Below, one piece after another: positions 55,168 through 64,000 of a stretch of 64,000 nt of DNA. Source of the stretch: Providencia rettgeri (GTDB taxonomy: Bacteria; Pseudomonadota; Gammaproteobacteria; Enterobacterales; Enterobacteriaceae). A model generated the notes under the pieces. The model saw nothing but the letters and a program-made list of their open reading frames with translations, did no database searches and was not told the origin of the DNA. Within the stretch, counting starts at the first letter, position 1, and each line of letters begins with the position of its first letter. The DNA is taken from positions 2,882,501 to 2,946,500 of the forward strand of contig UGTZ01000001.1 of assembly GCA_900455085.1 (NCBI GenBank), written 5' to 3'. The translations under genes and the position numbers were made by a program.

Positions 55168-55971
55168 TTAGTCCCAGTTTGGCGCTAAACCTTCTGGGCT
55201 AACTAAGCGGTCATTACAATCTAATGCTGCAATCGCCGCTTTATCGTCACTATCTAACTGTAATTGAGTTGCTTGCAAGTTACTTAATAAATTTTCACGT
55301 TTTGTTGATGATGGAATAACAGAATACCCTTCACCAATCGCCCACGATAAAATAACCTGAGCGGATGTTGCATTGTGTTTCTGTGCAATACTCGCAATAA
55401 CCTCATCCTTTAATGCTTTACCATACGCTAATGTCATATAAGAGGTAATATGGATATTATGTTGTTTTGCCCACTCTACAACTTTTTTGTTTTGCAGATA
55501 AGGTGAAAGCTCTATTTGGTTTGTCCCAATATTTTCAACACCGACTGCCGCGATTGCTTTTTCCATTAATGGAATAGTGAAATTAGAAATACCAATTTCA
55601 CGTGTTAACCCTTGTTTTTTGGCTTCCAATAATGCTTGCATGAACTCTTCAACAGAAACCGCATCATTTGGAGATGGCCAATGCACTAGTGTTAAGTCCA
55701 CATAATCCATTTGCAAATCACTTAAACTTTGTTTAAGACTTGGGATAAGTTTATCTTTACTTAAATTCTCAATCCAAATTTTTGTTGTGATATAAAGCTC
55801 GCTGCGCTCAACGCCACTTTCTGCAATAGCCTGCCCAACCGCAGCTTCATTCTCATAAATTTGTGCTGTATCAACAGCGCGGTACCCAACATCTAATGCA
55901 TTTTTTACTGAAGCAATCACGACATCATCTTTTAAACGGAATGTACCCACACCAATTACAGGAATCGTCAT
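55168..55971 (-). CDS. dkgB: 2,5-diketo-D-gluconate reductase B (aldo-keto reductase)
   Basis: 267 aa, same length as E. coli DkgB. AKR tetrad Asp34, Tyr39, Lys64, His97 (DTAQIYENEAAVG, TTKIW, LVHWPSPND). NADPH site VIPSSTKRENLLSNL. Reduces methylglyoxal and beta-keto esters; possible target of YafC control. Confidence 0.92.
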   Translation of the reverse strand: MTIPVIGVGTFRLKDDVVIASVKNALDVGYRAVDTAQIYENEAAVGQAIAESGVERSELYITTKIWIENLSKDKLIPSLKQSLSDLQMDYVDLTLVHWPSPNDAVSVEEFMQALLEAKKQGLTREIGISNFTIPLMEKAIAAVGVENIGTNQIELSPYLQNKKVVEWAKQHNIHITSYMTLAYGKALKDEVIASIAQKHNATSAQVILSWAIGEGYSVIPSSTKRENLLSNLQATQLQLDSDDKAAIAALDCNDRLVSPEGLAPNWD

Positions 55972-56349
55972 TATGTTACCTTTCTTAAATTTTTTACATT
56001 AAGCTTCACGGGTAATTATCTGGATAGTCCATGTTCATTCGCTACGAACTAACCCATAATTACTGCGATAATTTGAATATCACAAAGAATACGATGGGAT
56101 AATGCAGAGAAAAATAGCCGTAATCTCAATAGACTTTTGCTAAAAAATCAATAATCTCTATTATTAAGAGTTTTAACTATAAAAATAGTCTTTATAGTGA
56201 TATTTGACTAAACCTCGCCTAATCAAATCATAAATATAGACAATAAATCCATAAAAATAACAAATCCTGTTTTATTACTCTACTTTTTATCTTTATTCTA
56301 GTTTGTTAGCCTAAATATAACTTAGCAATTAACGAATAAGGCAATACAA
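55972..56349. other. Intergenic region between dkgB and mdaB
   Basis: No gene. AT-rich; promoters for the two divergent genes lie here. Near 56164-56210 short imperfect inverted repeats (AGTTTTAACTATAAA/TTTATAGTGA). Confidence 0.4.
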
Positions 56350-56928
56350 ATGAAAATTCTTCTTCTCAATGGCGGACAAACATTTGCTCACTCGGCAGGC
56401 CAGCTTAATCGTACATTACATGATGTAGCTAAAACCACGCTAAATGAGTTAGGGTACACTATTCAAGAAACCCATATCGAGTCGGGCTACGATATCGATA
56501 ATGAAGTTAAAAAATTTCTTTGGGCAGATACAATTATTTACCAAATGCCTGGTTGGTGGATGATGATGCCTTGGATGGTAAAAAAATATATGGACGAGGT
56601 TTATACCCTCGGTCACGGCCATTTATATACAAGCGATGGTCGTACTCGCCAAGATCCAAGCAAACAATATGGTACTGGAGGCCTACTTCATGGAAGAAAA
56701 TATATGCTTTCGGTGACTTGGAATGCCCCTCTTGATGCATTTGATGAGTTTGATAATTTTTTTGATGGTCGAGGTGTCGATGGTGTCTATTTTGCCTTTC
56801 ATAAATCACAACAATTTCTCGGATTGAAAAAATTCCCAACCTTTATGGTAAACGACGTGATCAAAGAACCCAATATTAAAAAATATATCAACGATTACAA
56901 AACACATCTCACCGAAATTTTCGGGTAA
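56350..56928 (+). CDS. mdaB: NADPH:quinone reductase MdaB (flavodoxin fold)
   Basis: 192 aa. KILLLNGGQTFAHSAGQLN flavodoxin start, YQMPGWWMMMPWMVKKYMDEV flavin-binding loop, TRQDPSKQYGTGGLLHGRKYM. Same length and text as E. coli MdaB (193 aa). Two-electron quinone reduction avoids radicals. Confidence 0.9.
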   Translation: MKILLLNGGQTFAHSAGQLNRTLHDVAKTTLNELGYTIQETHIESGYDIDNEVKKFLWADTIIYQMPGWWMMMPWMVKKYMDEVYTLGHGHLYTSDGRTRQDPSKQYGTGGLLHGRKYMLSVTWNAPLDAFDEFDNFFDGRGVDGVYFAFHKSQQFLGLKKFPTFMVNDVIKEPNIKKYINDYKTHLTEIFG

Positions 56929-56935
56929 TCAAATT

Positions 56936-56963
56936 AAAAAGGAATACATTTGTATTCCTTTTT
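56936..56963. terminator. Bidirectional terminator
   Basis: AAAAAGGAATACA-TT-TGTATTCCTTTTT, a perfect 13-bp stem with T5, between convergent mdaB and the ABM gene. Confidence 0.9.
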
Positions 56964-56988
56964 GTTATTTAGCCATTATTAATTAATA

Positions 56989-57279
56989 TTATGCAATTTT
57001 GCTTATTAATTTTACATCTAATGAATCAATTTTATCTTCTATCTTCTCAATGAAATCTTTCAAATGTTGTGTTCCATTATGTTTATCTAATGATTTTTGG
57101 TCCTTCCAAATCTCAAAGAAAATAAAAATGTTTGGATTAGCATTATCTTGATGTAATTCATACTGAAGACAACCTTCATCCTTATTGCTTGGCTCAACAA
57201 TTGATTTAGTTGCTGCTTTCACAAAATCAACTTCATTATCTTTTGCAATTACTGTTGCAACAATTCTTATTTCTGACAT
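56989..57279 (-). CDS. ABM-domain monooxygenase-like protein (YgiN-like)
   Basis: 96 aa. EIRIVATVIAKDNEVDFVK, EPSNKDEGCLQYELHQD and HNGTQHLKDFI show the antibiotic biosynthesis monooxygenase dimer fold. E. coli has the quinol monooxygenase ygiN beside mdaB, so a quinol cycle with MdaB is plausible. Confidence 0.75.
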   Translation of the reverse strand: MSEIRIVATVIAKDNEVDFVKAATKSIVEPSNKDEGCLQYELHQDNANPNIFIFFEIWKDQKSLDKHNGTQHLKDFIEKIEDKIDSLDVKLISKIA

Positions 57280-57643
57280 AAGCTCACCCTGTTATAAATA
57301 GATAATTTTAACTCATCTATTTATAGCATAACTCGAAGTTAGAATTTAACTTTTATTATTCTATAAATTAGAAAACACTTTTCTAACTTTAATCATGTTG
57401 TTATATTGCAAAAATAGTGTAACTTCAAAATATAATACAATCAATTTTATCGTTTCATTACATCTTATTTTCCCTGACGAGAAAAGGCTGAATTTTAGCC
57501 CGTCATGAGATGGGAATTTTCAATTTATACTCATTACCATGTTGTGCAACATATTAACAATTCATTCACATTAATGGATTTACTATACAGATAATGCTAA
57601 CCAGCGTAGCATGATGAAATCATCATATATGAATGAGGCCACA
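57280..57643. other. AT-rich intergenic region
   Basis: No gene. Promoters for the ABM gene and for the gene at 57644 presumably lie here. Confidence 0.4.
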
Positions 57644-58087
57644 ATGAAAAATCATATTCAATTGGATATTCAAGACAATGAAGCCATTTTATCTTACCTA
57701 TCGGATAAAATAATTTTACCTATTGGCATTAAGAATTTTAATGGCTTTACGTTTCAGCATTCCCCTATTACAGCTTATGAAGCTGAAATGGCAATTGAAC
57801 ATATCGAAAACGCAATTATTCCGATAAAAAAACAGCTCCCTACAGGGGAAATATTGCTTTTTAGTCATGATAAAAAATTAAATTTACTGATAGAAAGTAG
57901 GCATATTAATGGTAACTTTATCACGACATCGCAGATTGAAGATGCTTTTAATGAATTGGTCGATGTGATTAATGGCAGCCCCATTCATTCAACACAATTA
58001 CCGACAAATAGCGAATTCAGTGCTTTTTTATTAATCATTAGAGAGATTACTCATCATTGGAGTTTGCATGGTATTACATATAATTAA
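57644..58087 (+). CDS. Unknown 147-aa protein
   Basis: From the ATG at 57644 (MKNHIQLDIQDN) with GAGG 7 bases upstream. Globular alpha/beta, containing HSPITAYEAEMAIEHIENAI and a C-terminal REITHHWSLHGITYN. No family recognised, no signal peptide or TM. Ends with a strong terminator. Confidence 0.6.
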   Translation: MKNHIQLDIQDNEAILSYLSDKIILPIGIKNFNGFTFQHSPITAYEAEMAIEHIENAIIPIKKQLPTGEILLFSHDKKLNLLIESRHINGNFITTSQIEDAFNELVDVINGSPIHSTQLPTNSEFSAFLLIIREITHHWSLHGITYN

Positions 58088-58097
58088 CCACAATAGC

Positions 58098-58126
58098 GAA
58101 GGAGGATAAAGACCTCCTTCTTTTTC
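58098..58126 (+). terminator. Rho-independent terminator
   Basis: GAAGGAGG-ATAAAGA-CCTCCTTC followed by T5C, 10 bases after the gene at 57644. Confidence 0.85.
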
Positions 58127-58137
58127 TATCACCTCTA

Positions 58138-59163
58138 TTAATTTAGTAGCTTTTTCATTAACAATGCTCTTTTTTCTTCTGCAATAAAACTCGCCAGTAA
58201 TGCATTTACATTACACTCAGTAAAGTCAGCAATACTCCAACCAAATATATCATGCAATAATTGGTACTCTTTATTTAATGTTACATCCGCAACTGTTCGC
58301 GCATCTGTATTTATGCTTAATTTAACGCCCTGCTGTTTCAACTTATTAATAGGGTGGTTTTCGATACTATCAAAGACATTGCACACCAAATTGCAACTTG
58401 GGCAAACTTCAAGTAATACATTTAACGCTTTGAGCTTTTCAATCGTATTTGAATTTTCAATACTTCTAACCCCATGTCCTATACGAGAAACTTTTAATTT
58501 ATCTAATGTTTCAATCACACTTTCATAGCCTAAAGCCTCTCCAGCATGTGCGATAACATTGCCGCCATGCTCTCTGACATAGTTAAATGCAATTTCATGA
58601 TTGTCTAATGAAAAGCGAGCCTCATCGGCAGCTAAATCTAGTGCTACAACACCACGAGATTGATACTCTACAACTAATTTTGCCGTTTCAAGACTTTGAG
58701 AGGCAGTAAAATGCCTCAAAGTACACAAAATCAAGCCAGCTTCTATTTCGTACTTTACAACTGCCGAATTCATCGCATCTAATGTTATATCGACAACCTC
58801 TCGGCTTGAAAGACCATGTTGAGTATGTAATAAAGGAGCAAACCGAATTTCTGTATAAATTACATTATCCATTTTTAATTGCTCAAACAAATCATCAACC
58901 GCTAGCCCAATAGCAGATTTTGTCTGTAATATATTAAGTTGCGGTTCAATGCAACGTAGAAAATCGCCAAGATCTTCGCATCTTTCTGGTGCAATAAAGC
59001 CTTGTTTAAACTCATTAAACGTTAGTATTGGAATGGTTTGTTTAACATAAGAAAAACTTAAACATGTATCTAAATGTACGTGTAGTTCAACTTTTGGCAT
59101 TACGTTAATTGCTGCTTTTATGCTTTTAGTAAATACGCTTGACGGTTTTAAAGGGACTTTCAT
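58138..59163 (-). CDS. Adenosine deaminase family protein
   Basis: 341 aa. Metal-dependent purine deaminase: KVELHVHLDTCLS (His28, His30), NVIAHAGEALGYES, RIGHGVRS, and SINTDARTVADVTL. The aspartate normally following the zinc Asp (TDD) is Ala here (TDAR), so substrate preference may differ from E. coli Add. Divergent from a YeiL-like regulator, with a palindrome between. Confidence 0.82.
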   Translation of the reverse strand: MKVPLKPSSVFTKSIKAAINVMPKVELHVHLDTCLSFSYVKQTIPILTFNEFKQGFIAPERCEDLGDFLRCIEPQLNILQTKSAIGLAVDDLFEQLKMDNVIYTEIRFAPLLHTQHGLSSREVVDITLDAMNSAVVKYEIEAGLILCTLRHFTASQSLETAKLVVEYQSRGVVALDLAADEARFSLDNHEIAFNYVREHGGNVIAHAGEALGYESVIETLDKLKVSRIGHGVRSIENSNTIEKLKALNVLLEVCPSCNLVCNVFDSIENHPINKLKQQGVKLSINTDARTVADVTLNKEYQLLHDIFGWSIADFTECNVNALLASFIAEEKRALLMKKLLN

Positions 59164-59210
59164 GTTAATATCCTGCGAGTTATTTTTTAATAAACTAGCA
59201 AGGTTATTAC

Positions 59211-59245
59211 CATTTAAAAAAAGGACATATGTCCTTTTTTAAATG
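59211..59245. promoter_or_regulatory. Palindromic operator between the deaminase and yeiL-like genes
   Basis: CATTTAAAAAAAGGACAT and ATGTCCTTTTTTAAATG form a near-perfect 35-bp palindrome centred on GGACATATGTCC, midway in the 122-bp divergent spacer. Likely the binding site of the Crp-family regulator next to it. A TATAAT (59268-59273) serves the regulator. Confidence 0.65.
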
Positions 59246-59285
59246 AAAAAAACGAGTATGATTTAAGTATAATTTCAAGCGAAAA

Positions 59286-59980
59286 ATGGTTATAACAATG
59301 AAAGCAATAAACTCTACAATAAAGCGTGCAGAATTTATTACTCATCATCAACTTGATAAAATCATTTCTGACGAAACTCTCAAAAATACAAAACTTATCC
59401 ACATAAAGGCCAAAGAATATTTAATATTTCAAGATAGCCAAATCAGTCACCTTTACTTCCTTGTTAACGGGAAACTGCAAATTGAACGTTATGAAACTAA
59501 CGGTTGCAAAGTCATTTTTTCATTTGAAAATACATTTTCTATAATTGGTGATTTAGAACTTTTTCAAAGCAATCTTGAAAATGACCGTATCTATAATACG
59601 ATCCAAGCAGTTACAGATGCAGACTTACTTGCGCTACCCTTTATCTATGATCCGAAAAAAAGAAATTTACTCACCATTATTTTTTGCAATTTATCTGTCA
59701 GCACCTTAGTAAAAAGCTTTATAACACATCACAGTTACACTCCAGTGCATCATATTCAGTTGAATATAAATTAAGACGCTATCTTACTTTTGCTGAAAAG
59801 CAGAATGGAGAAAGTTTTCAATTAGAAAAGCGTGACTCTTTAGCCGCAATGCTAGGCGTCTCCGTTAGGCAATTAAATCGAACACTATCTAAACTTGTCA
59901 GTGATAAATTGATTGAAAAAAAAGGCAATAAAATTAAGATATTAAATACTAGTCAGCTCTTAATTTCATGTCAGAAATAG
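59286..59980 (+). CDS. YeiL-like Crp/Fnr-family regulator (frame broken as sequenced)
   Basis: N-terminal cyclic-nucleotide-binding fold (AKEYLIFQDSQISHLYFLVNGKLQIERYE-like, in outline) and C-terminal winged helix (RDSLAAMLGVSVRQLNRTLS). Frames differ: a T6 run (59680-59685) needs one more T to give FLQFICQHLSKKLYNTSQLH and a ~230 aa protein like E. coli YeiL. Divergent from the deaminase. Confidence 0.72.
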
Positions 59981-59981
59981 A

Positions 59982-60016
59982 AAAGGCGGCCACTTCATTT
60001 ACAATGGCCGCTTTTT
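59982..60016. terminator. Terminator between the yeiL-like and molbindin genes
   Basis: GCGGCCA ... TGGCCGC stem (59986-59992, 60005-60011), A4 before and T5 after, between convergent genes. Confidence 0.75.
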
Positions 60017-60033
60017 ATAAAATAAGAACACCA

Positions 60034-60462
60034 TTACTTTTTGGTTGCTAAAATAACCGAAGAGGCTTTAACTATGGCAGTTACTTTACTGTTCACTGCT
60101 AACCCCATTTCAATTGTACTGTTATTCGTTACTACTGCTGATAATAATGTTCCTGCATCCGTTTTTACATTAACGACTGAGTTTACACTACCTTTTTCAA
60201 TAGACTCTACTTTGCCATCGAATTGGTTACGTGCTGAAAATTGGTACTCTTGTGCATCAGAAACAAGAACAACCCAAGGTGCTTTAATCACCGCAACTGC
60301 TTGTTTGCCTTTTTCTAACCCTAACTGTTTAGTGCTGTTTTTAGTGATGATTGCAGCAATGCTTTCTCCATTACCTAAATTTAAAATAATTTCATCATTT
60401 ACTGAGCCGATAACAACCGACTCAACAACACCTGTAAGTTGATTTCTTGCAGAAATAGCCAT
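60034..60462 (-). CDS. Molbindin (two Mop/TOBE domains)
   Basis: 142 aa, two tandem Mop domains each starting SARNQLTGVVESV / SARNQFDGKVESI and ending in a KAPWVVL / KASSVIL strand. Such small proteins store molybdate or tungstate. Relevant to the molybdoenzyme FdnG encoded 8 kb away. Confidence 0.85.
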   Translation of the reverse strand: MAISARNQLTGVVESVVIGSVNDEIILNLGNGESIAAIITKNSTKQLGLEKGKQAVAVIKAPWVVLVSDAQEYQFSARNQFDGKVESIEKGSVNSVVNVKTDAGTLLSAVVTNNSTIEMGLAVNSKVTAIVKASSVILATKK

Positions 60463-60478
60463 TAAACATCTCCTATAT

Positions 60479-61238
60479 TTAATAAAAATCGACTTCAGTA
60501 ATGCTATTTTTTAGTAATTTAATATTATTACCATTCGAATTAAGATTTAAAGTAAAGTTGCATTTATAGGCAATATTTTTAGTATTATAATCGCACTTAG
60601 AATTGACTAATAATATCGTTTGTCCCAATGCACGGATATCCATTGTATGATCAAACGGCTTACTCATATCTTTCCCATAAGTGACTATAGTCTCTGAAAT
60701 GAGTGCATTATCTTTAAAATATTTTATCGTTGTTGGAAGTTTAAATTCATTATAATCATTTTTGCTATATTGTTTTTTTCGTGTCAGCAAGCAATGAGCC
60801 AGCAATAATGCCATCTTTGTTATATTGGTAGATTAATTCACCATTTGAATCTTTTTTAGATATTATTTGACAGTTATCACCTATCACCATTTCGACAGGA
60901 CCACTAACATCCCTACCAATCAATTTATTTTTAACTCGTTTTACAAAAAGATAGTTATGAGTACCGTTTAAATACTCATCTTTCTTTTGATCAAAAGTAA
61001 AACTTTCCACACAACCATCATGGCCAATTTTTAACATTGATTCATAATTAATTGATTTATCTTCATTATAAACAACTGATTTTATTTGCTTAACAGCACC
61101 TCTAACAGGATTGAAATCATAAAGTTGAGCCAGATTAAACACGACTGGGTTATATTGCTGTTCTTGAAACGCTAATGATATAAAAGAAATAGGGAATAAA
61201 CTTAAAAAAACGATTCCCAATGGGTATTTTTTACTCAT
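60479..61238 (-). CDS. YnfC-like protein (UPF0257; frame broken as sequenced)
   Basis: Starts MSKKYPLGIVFLSLFPISFI. Hallmark YDFNPVRGAVKQI near residue 40; C-terminal KNSITEVDFY. Frame broken at a T7 run (60773-60779); one fewer A in the message gives LADTKKQYSKNDYNEF and ~252 aa. E. coli YnfC is a lipoprotein; here there is no lipobox Cys, so it may be secreted or membrane-anchored. Confidence 0.6.
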
Positions 61239-61397
61239 TTCTATCGTCCACCTCTAACAGCTACGGCTTGCTTTGACTTAAAAATAGCCTTTTTTATACA
61301 TATTATCAGTTTTTCGATAAAAGTCAGGTTATGAACCCATAATATGAGTATAAAAATGAGTCTTAAATTAAATCCAAAGCCATTTTCGGCTAAAGAC

Positions 61398-61445
61398 AAA
61401 TATAAATATAAATATAAATATAAATATAAATATAAATATAAATAT
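61398..61445. repeat. Hexanucleotide tandem repeat (AAATAT)8
   Basis: Eight perfect copies, 153 bases upstream of the ynfC-like start and beyond the end of the pirin gene. Copy-number change could alter promoter spacing. Confidence 0.85.
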
Positions 61446-61520
61446 GAAAAAATAATAGAGAATAGCAATGGCTGTAACTCCTTTTTTATAAAATAATAAC
61501 AAAGGAGTTACTTAAATTGA

Positions 61521-62415
61521 TTATGGCATAATTGGAGCTGGTGTTGGCTCGCGCTCATCGTTAAAAACACGACCAAAACGTGGGTTTCCTTGGTTCCATT
61601 CCTCAACTGCGGCATGAATATCGGCTTTAGTTCGACCAATAAAATTCCACCACATTAGTACTGACTCATTTAAAGGCTCACCACCAAGTAATAAAATGTG
61701 GCTATCTGAAGCTAGCTCTATAGAAATTTCTGTTATATTTTTGCCTAAATAAACTAATTCATTACTCTTAATTTGCTGTCCTTCAATAATGGCACTTCCA
61801 CTTACGGCAAAAATACCGTATTCAAATTCAGATCGTAAAGTTAAAACTTGTCGAGCGGTTTTCTTCGCAATAATATCAAGCCCGATCAACGGTGAAAATG
61901 TCAATGTTGGTGCTTTATAAGTGCCATATTCCCCAACTAATAAATTAAAATGAATTTCGCCTTCAGCCCAACGAGGTAAACGTAGGATAATGGTCGAAGC
62001 GTGGGGAAATATCTTTAACTGCTTCAGGTAAAGCAATCCATAATTGCACAGCATGTAACTGCCGGCTCTCTCCATAGGTATCTTCAGAGTGACTGATCCC
62101 ATGACCTGCTGTCATTAAATTAACCTGTCCTGGCCGAATAACCTGCTCATAACCAAGGCTATCTCGATGCAATACTTCACCTTCAATCATCCAAGTGAAT
62201 GTTTGTAAAGCAGTATGAGGGTGAGGTGATACCTTCATTCCCTCTGAGTCGCCTTTAAAAACCGTCGGGCCCGCGTGGTCAAGAAAACACCAAGCTCCTA
62301 TTAGCCTACGCTCCCTTGTTGGCAAAACTCGTGCAACAGAAAGCCCACCAACATCCTTCGAACGTGCGGTAATCAACTGTAAATCAGGTATTTTATCATT
62401 AAATTGAATACTCAT
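61521..62415 (-). CDS. Pirin family protein (frame broken as sequenced)
   Basis: From the ATG at 62415 (MSIQFNDKIPDLQ). Metal ligands in SPHPHTALQTFTW and AGHGISHSED. Breaks after ISPRFDHYPT; removing one base in the AAA at 61978-61980 continues LPRWAEGEIHFNLLVGEY to a full ~297 aa protein. Pirins can be quercetinases or transcription cofactors. Downstream of a GNAT gene in one operon. Confidence 0.78.
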
Positions 62416-62442
62416 ACTTACCTCATCAGTAATTAGCAAATG

Positions 62443-62722
62443 TTATTGGCGGATATCACTGTATTCAGGTGTTCTATCGAATATTGCTTTTGCAAAAGGG
62501 CATAATGGAATAATTTTTCGTCCTTCATTTCTCATTCGCTCAACAACCTTAGCAACTAATAACTTTGCAATGCCCTGTCCTTTTAAGCTTTCATCAACCA
62601 CGGTGTGGTCAATAATTACCAGTTTCATCGCCAGTATAAACAAAGGTTATCTCGGCAAGACGAGTTTGCTTGTCATCGGATAAAATAAAAAAGCTATTGT
62701 GGTCAGATTGGATATTCATCAT
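62443..62722 (-). CDS. GNAT acetyltransferase, YjdJ-like (frame broken as sequenced)
   Basis: ATG at 62722/62719 (MMNIQSDHNSFFILSDD, LAEITFVYTGDE). Removing one A from AAA (62623-62625 on + is TTT) joins LVIIDHTVVDESLKGQGIAK, then RMRNEGRKIIPLCPFAKAIFD to the stop: ~92 aa, the size of the YjdJ (Gcn5-related, YjdJ/YidJ small) proteins. GAGGGTG ribosome site. First gene of the operon with pirin. Confidence 0.72.
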
Positions 62723-62732
62723 AAATAACACC

Positions 62733-62760
62733 CTCTAAGTTAAATCAATTTAACTTAGAG
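62733..62760. promoter_or_regulatory. Perfect 12-bp inverted repeat operator
   Basis: CTCTAAGTTAAA-TCAA-TTTAACTTAGAG, directly upstream of the GNAT-pirin ribosome site. Position and symmetry suggest a MarR/LysR/HxlR-type operator or a 5'UTR hairpin. Confidence 0.6.
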
Positions 62761-62926
62761 TATGTGACGTATACTAAAAAGACAATATTCTACAATTGTC
62801 GATGTGATCCAAATATTTTGAAGTTAGCAAGATAGCAACACGAGAAAAGATGCCGAGACAGCGCTTAACTAGAGATTAAATTTAGTTTAACGCTGTTTTT
62901 CAATTGGTTAATTAATGCGACATACA

Positions 62927-63610
62927 TTAATTGTCAGAAAAATTGCTTATCACTGTATAGGTTAATGAATTTTCTGAGCTATCAATAACTTTTAATTTTA
63001 CATTTCGATAAGAAATAATGTCGCTGTTTTTAAGATTATACTGAATCGTATCGCCAAATCCTTGGTTCTCAATATTCGAACCTATTTTCTGATAACTAAT
63101 ATCGACAACCTGGTCATTTATCCCATTGAAAATTAAGGCTTGTTCAAATGAATTACCATCAGAATTATTTAATTTTACCTGTTCGATTTGTGCTTTATCG
63201 CTACAAACAGCAACATTGACATCCGTTACGATACAAATTTCATTAGGACTAGACCCTTTTTTAATTAAAAGTGAATTCCAAGGTTGCCCTAAAACCTCAA
63301 CAACGACCGAACCAGAGTCAATTATTTGGTCTGGCATATAAAAATCGCCTTTATCACTTGAGCCCACCTTTTTGAATACACCCGGAATAATTTTGTATGC
63401 CAAATCTATCTGCACAGGGTTTAATACTTTAATTCCGTCTATTTCACTAATATTGCCTTCTCTTACTAAGGGTTGCCCTACTGTAATATGGTTGACCTGA
63501 CCTATTTTAGGCTCACTGATTTTTTGTGAGTCAGGAACATAATTATACTCAGTCACCGCACATCCTGATAAAGAAGCAATACAAAAAATTGGAACTAATA
63601 ATTTATTCAT
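62927..63610 (-). CDS. Unknown lipoprotein
   Basis: 227 aa from the ATG at 63610. Lipobox LSGC (Cys17). Mature part beta-rich (GQVNHITVGQPLVREGNI and onward). No family recognised. Outer or inner membrane by the +2 residue Ala, likely outer. Confidence 0.6.
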   Translation of the reverse strand: MNKLLVPIFCIASLSGCAVTEYNYVPDSQKISEPKIGQVNHITVGQPLVREGNISEIDGIKVLNPVQIDLAYKIIPGVFKKVGSSDKGDFYMPDQIIDSGSVVVEVLGQPWNSLLIKKGSSPNEICIVTDVNVAVCSDKAQIEQVKLNNSDGNSFEQALIFNGINDQVVDISYQKIGSNIENQGFGDTIQYNLKNSDIISYRNVKLKVIDSSENSLTYTVISNFSDN

Positions 63611-64000
63611 CTTGATAAAATCCATGGCATTAAGATATTAAATATTATATTTATAAAACAATTTCAACAAGTTACTATCTTTCTATCCACTGAAATTTTT
63701 TGATGAAACTAACCTTGATGATTTACTTATAATCCATGGTATTAATCATTATTTAGTTATGTGGGATGGTAACTCAAAACTGCATGCTATTTACTCTCAT
63801 GTCTGATTAAGCCAAAAAATACAAATAAAAACGCCATTAGATCAACAAAAAACACCTTATATTATTAACATTTCGTTAACGTATATTCTGCCTAGCAACC
63901 ATCATATAAGCATTAGTACAACTGGCTTTATTATCATGATTTTTTTCATCTGGTGATCCCTTTAGTTGATAAAGCCAATTATACATAACCGCCTCAGCTT
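63611..64000. other. AT-rich region at the right edge
   Basis: No convincing gene on either strand up to the window end. Confidence 0.4.

Noticed and set aside
61241..61468. 75-aa ORF with Leu-Tyr repeats
   Set aside because: It is only the translation of the (AAATAT)8 repeat; no ribosome site and no family.
1..64000. CRISPR arrays, rRNA, tRNA and insertion sequences
   Set aside because: No spaced direct repeats, rRNA or tRNA signatures, or transposase genes were seen on reading.

Overview
The window looks like the chromosome of a Morganellaceae enterobacterium, most likely Providencia or a close relative. It is AT-rich, and recognisable enterobacterial genes (fdnGHI, agp, dkgB/yafC, mdaB, ynfA, ynfC-like) are shuffled relative to E. 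coli. About two thirds of it (roughly 2.9-43.2 kb) is a contractile-tailed (myovirus-type) lambdoid prophage. The rest is host chromosome.

Left edge (0-2.8 kb): a RecE-type exonuclease and RecT annealing protein on the + strand. They belong either to this prophage beyond its tail genes or to a neighbouring element; no attL is visible. Next is a broken GT8 LPS glycosyltransferase (2.9-3.9 kb).

Prophage late operon, read leftward (28.3 to 4.0 kb): holin, endolysin and Rz/Rz1; a cryptic AT-rich segment with small membrane proteins; an SGNH hydrolase; terminase; portal and head genes; tail sheath, tube and chaperone (with a programmed -1 frameshift); tape measure, baseplate and tail fibre. Two stress-type cargo genes lie between lysis and Q: a BOF/YgiW-like periplasmic protein and an HdeA-type acid chaperone.

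Regulatory and early region: Q, a P4-type primase, a helicase and Cro run leftward from 34.7 kb. A LexA/CI-type repressor and about 17 small early genes (including an Icd-like protein, ANR-type regulators, an ORF6N-type antirepressor and a probable excisionase) run rightward and end against the integrase (41.9-43.1 kb). A 17-bp operator, TGTACC-N5-GGTACA, recurs at both early promoters.

Host region (43.9-64 kb): Sel1 protein, universal stress protein, glucose-1-phosphatase, several GNAT acetyltransferases, the selenocysteine formate dehydrogenase fdnGHI with an FNR box upstream, ynfA, yafC-dkgB, mdaB, an ABM monooxygenase, an adenosine deaminase divergent from a YeiL-like Crp-family regulator, a molbindin, a YnfC-like protein, pirin and a lipoprotein.

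A striking general feature is that at least a dozen otherwise intact genes are broken by single-base indels, mostly in short homopolymers. This suggests an error-prone assembly more than real gene decay, so the affected genes are given here with their inferred full spans.
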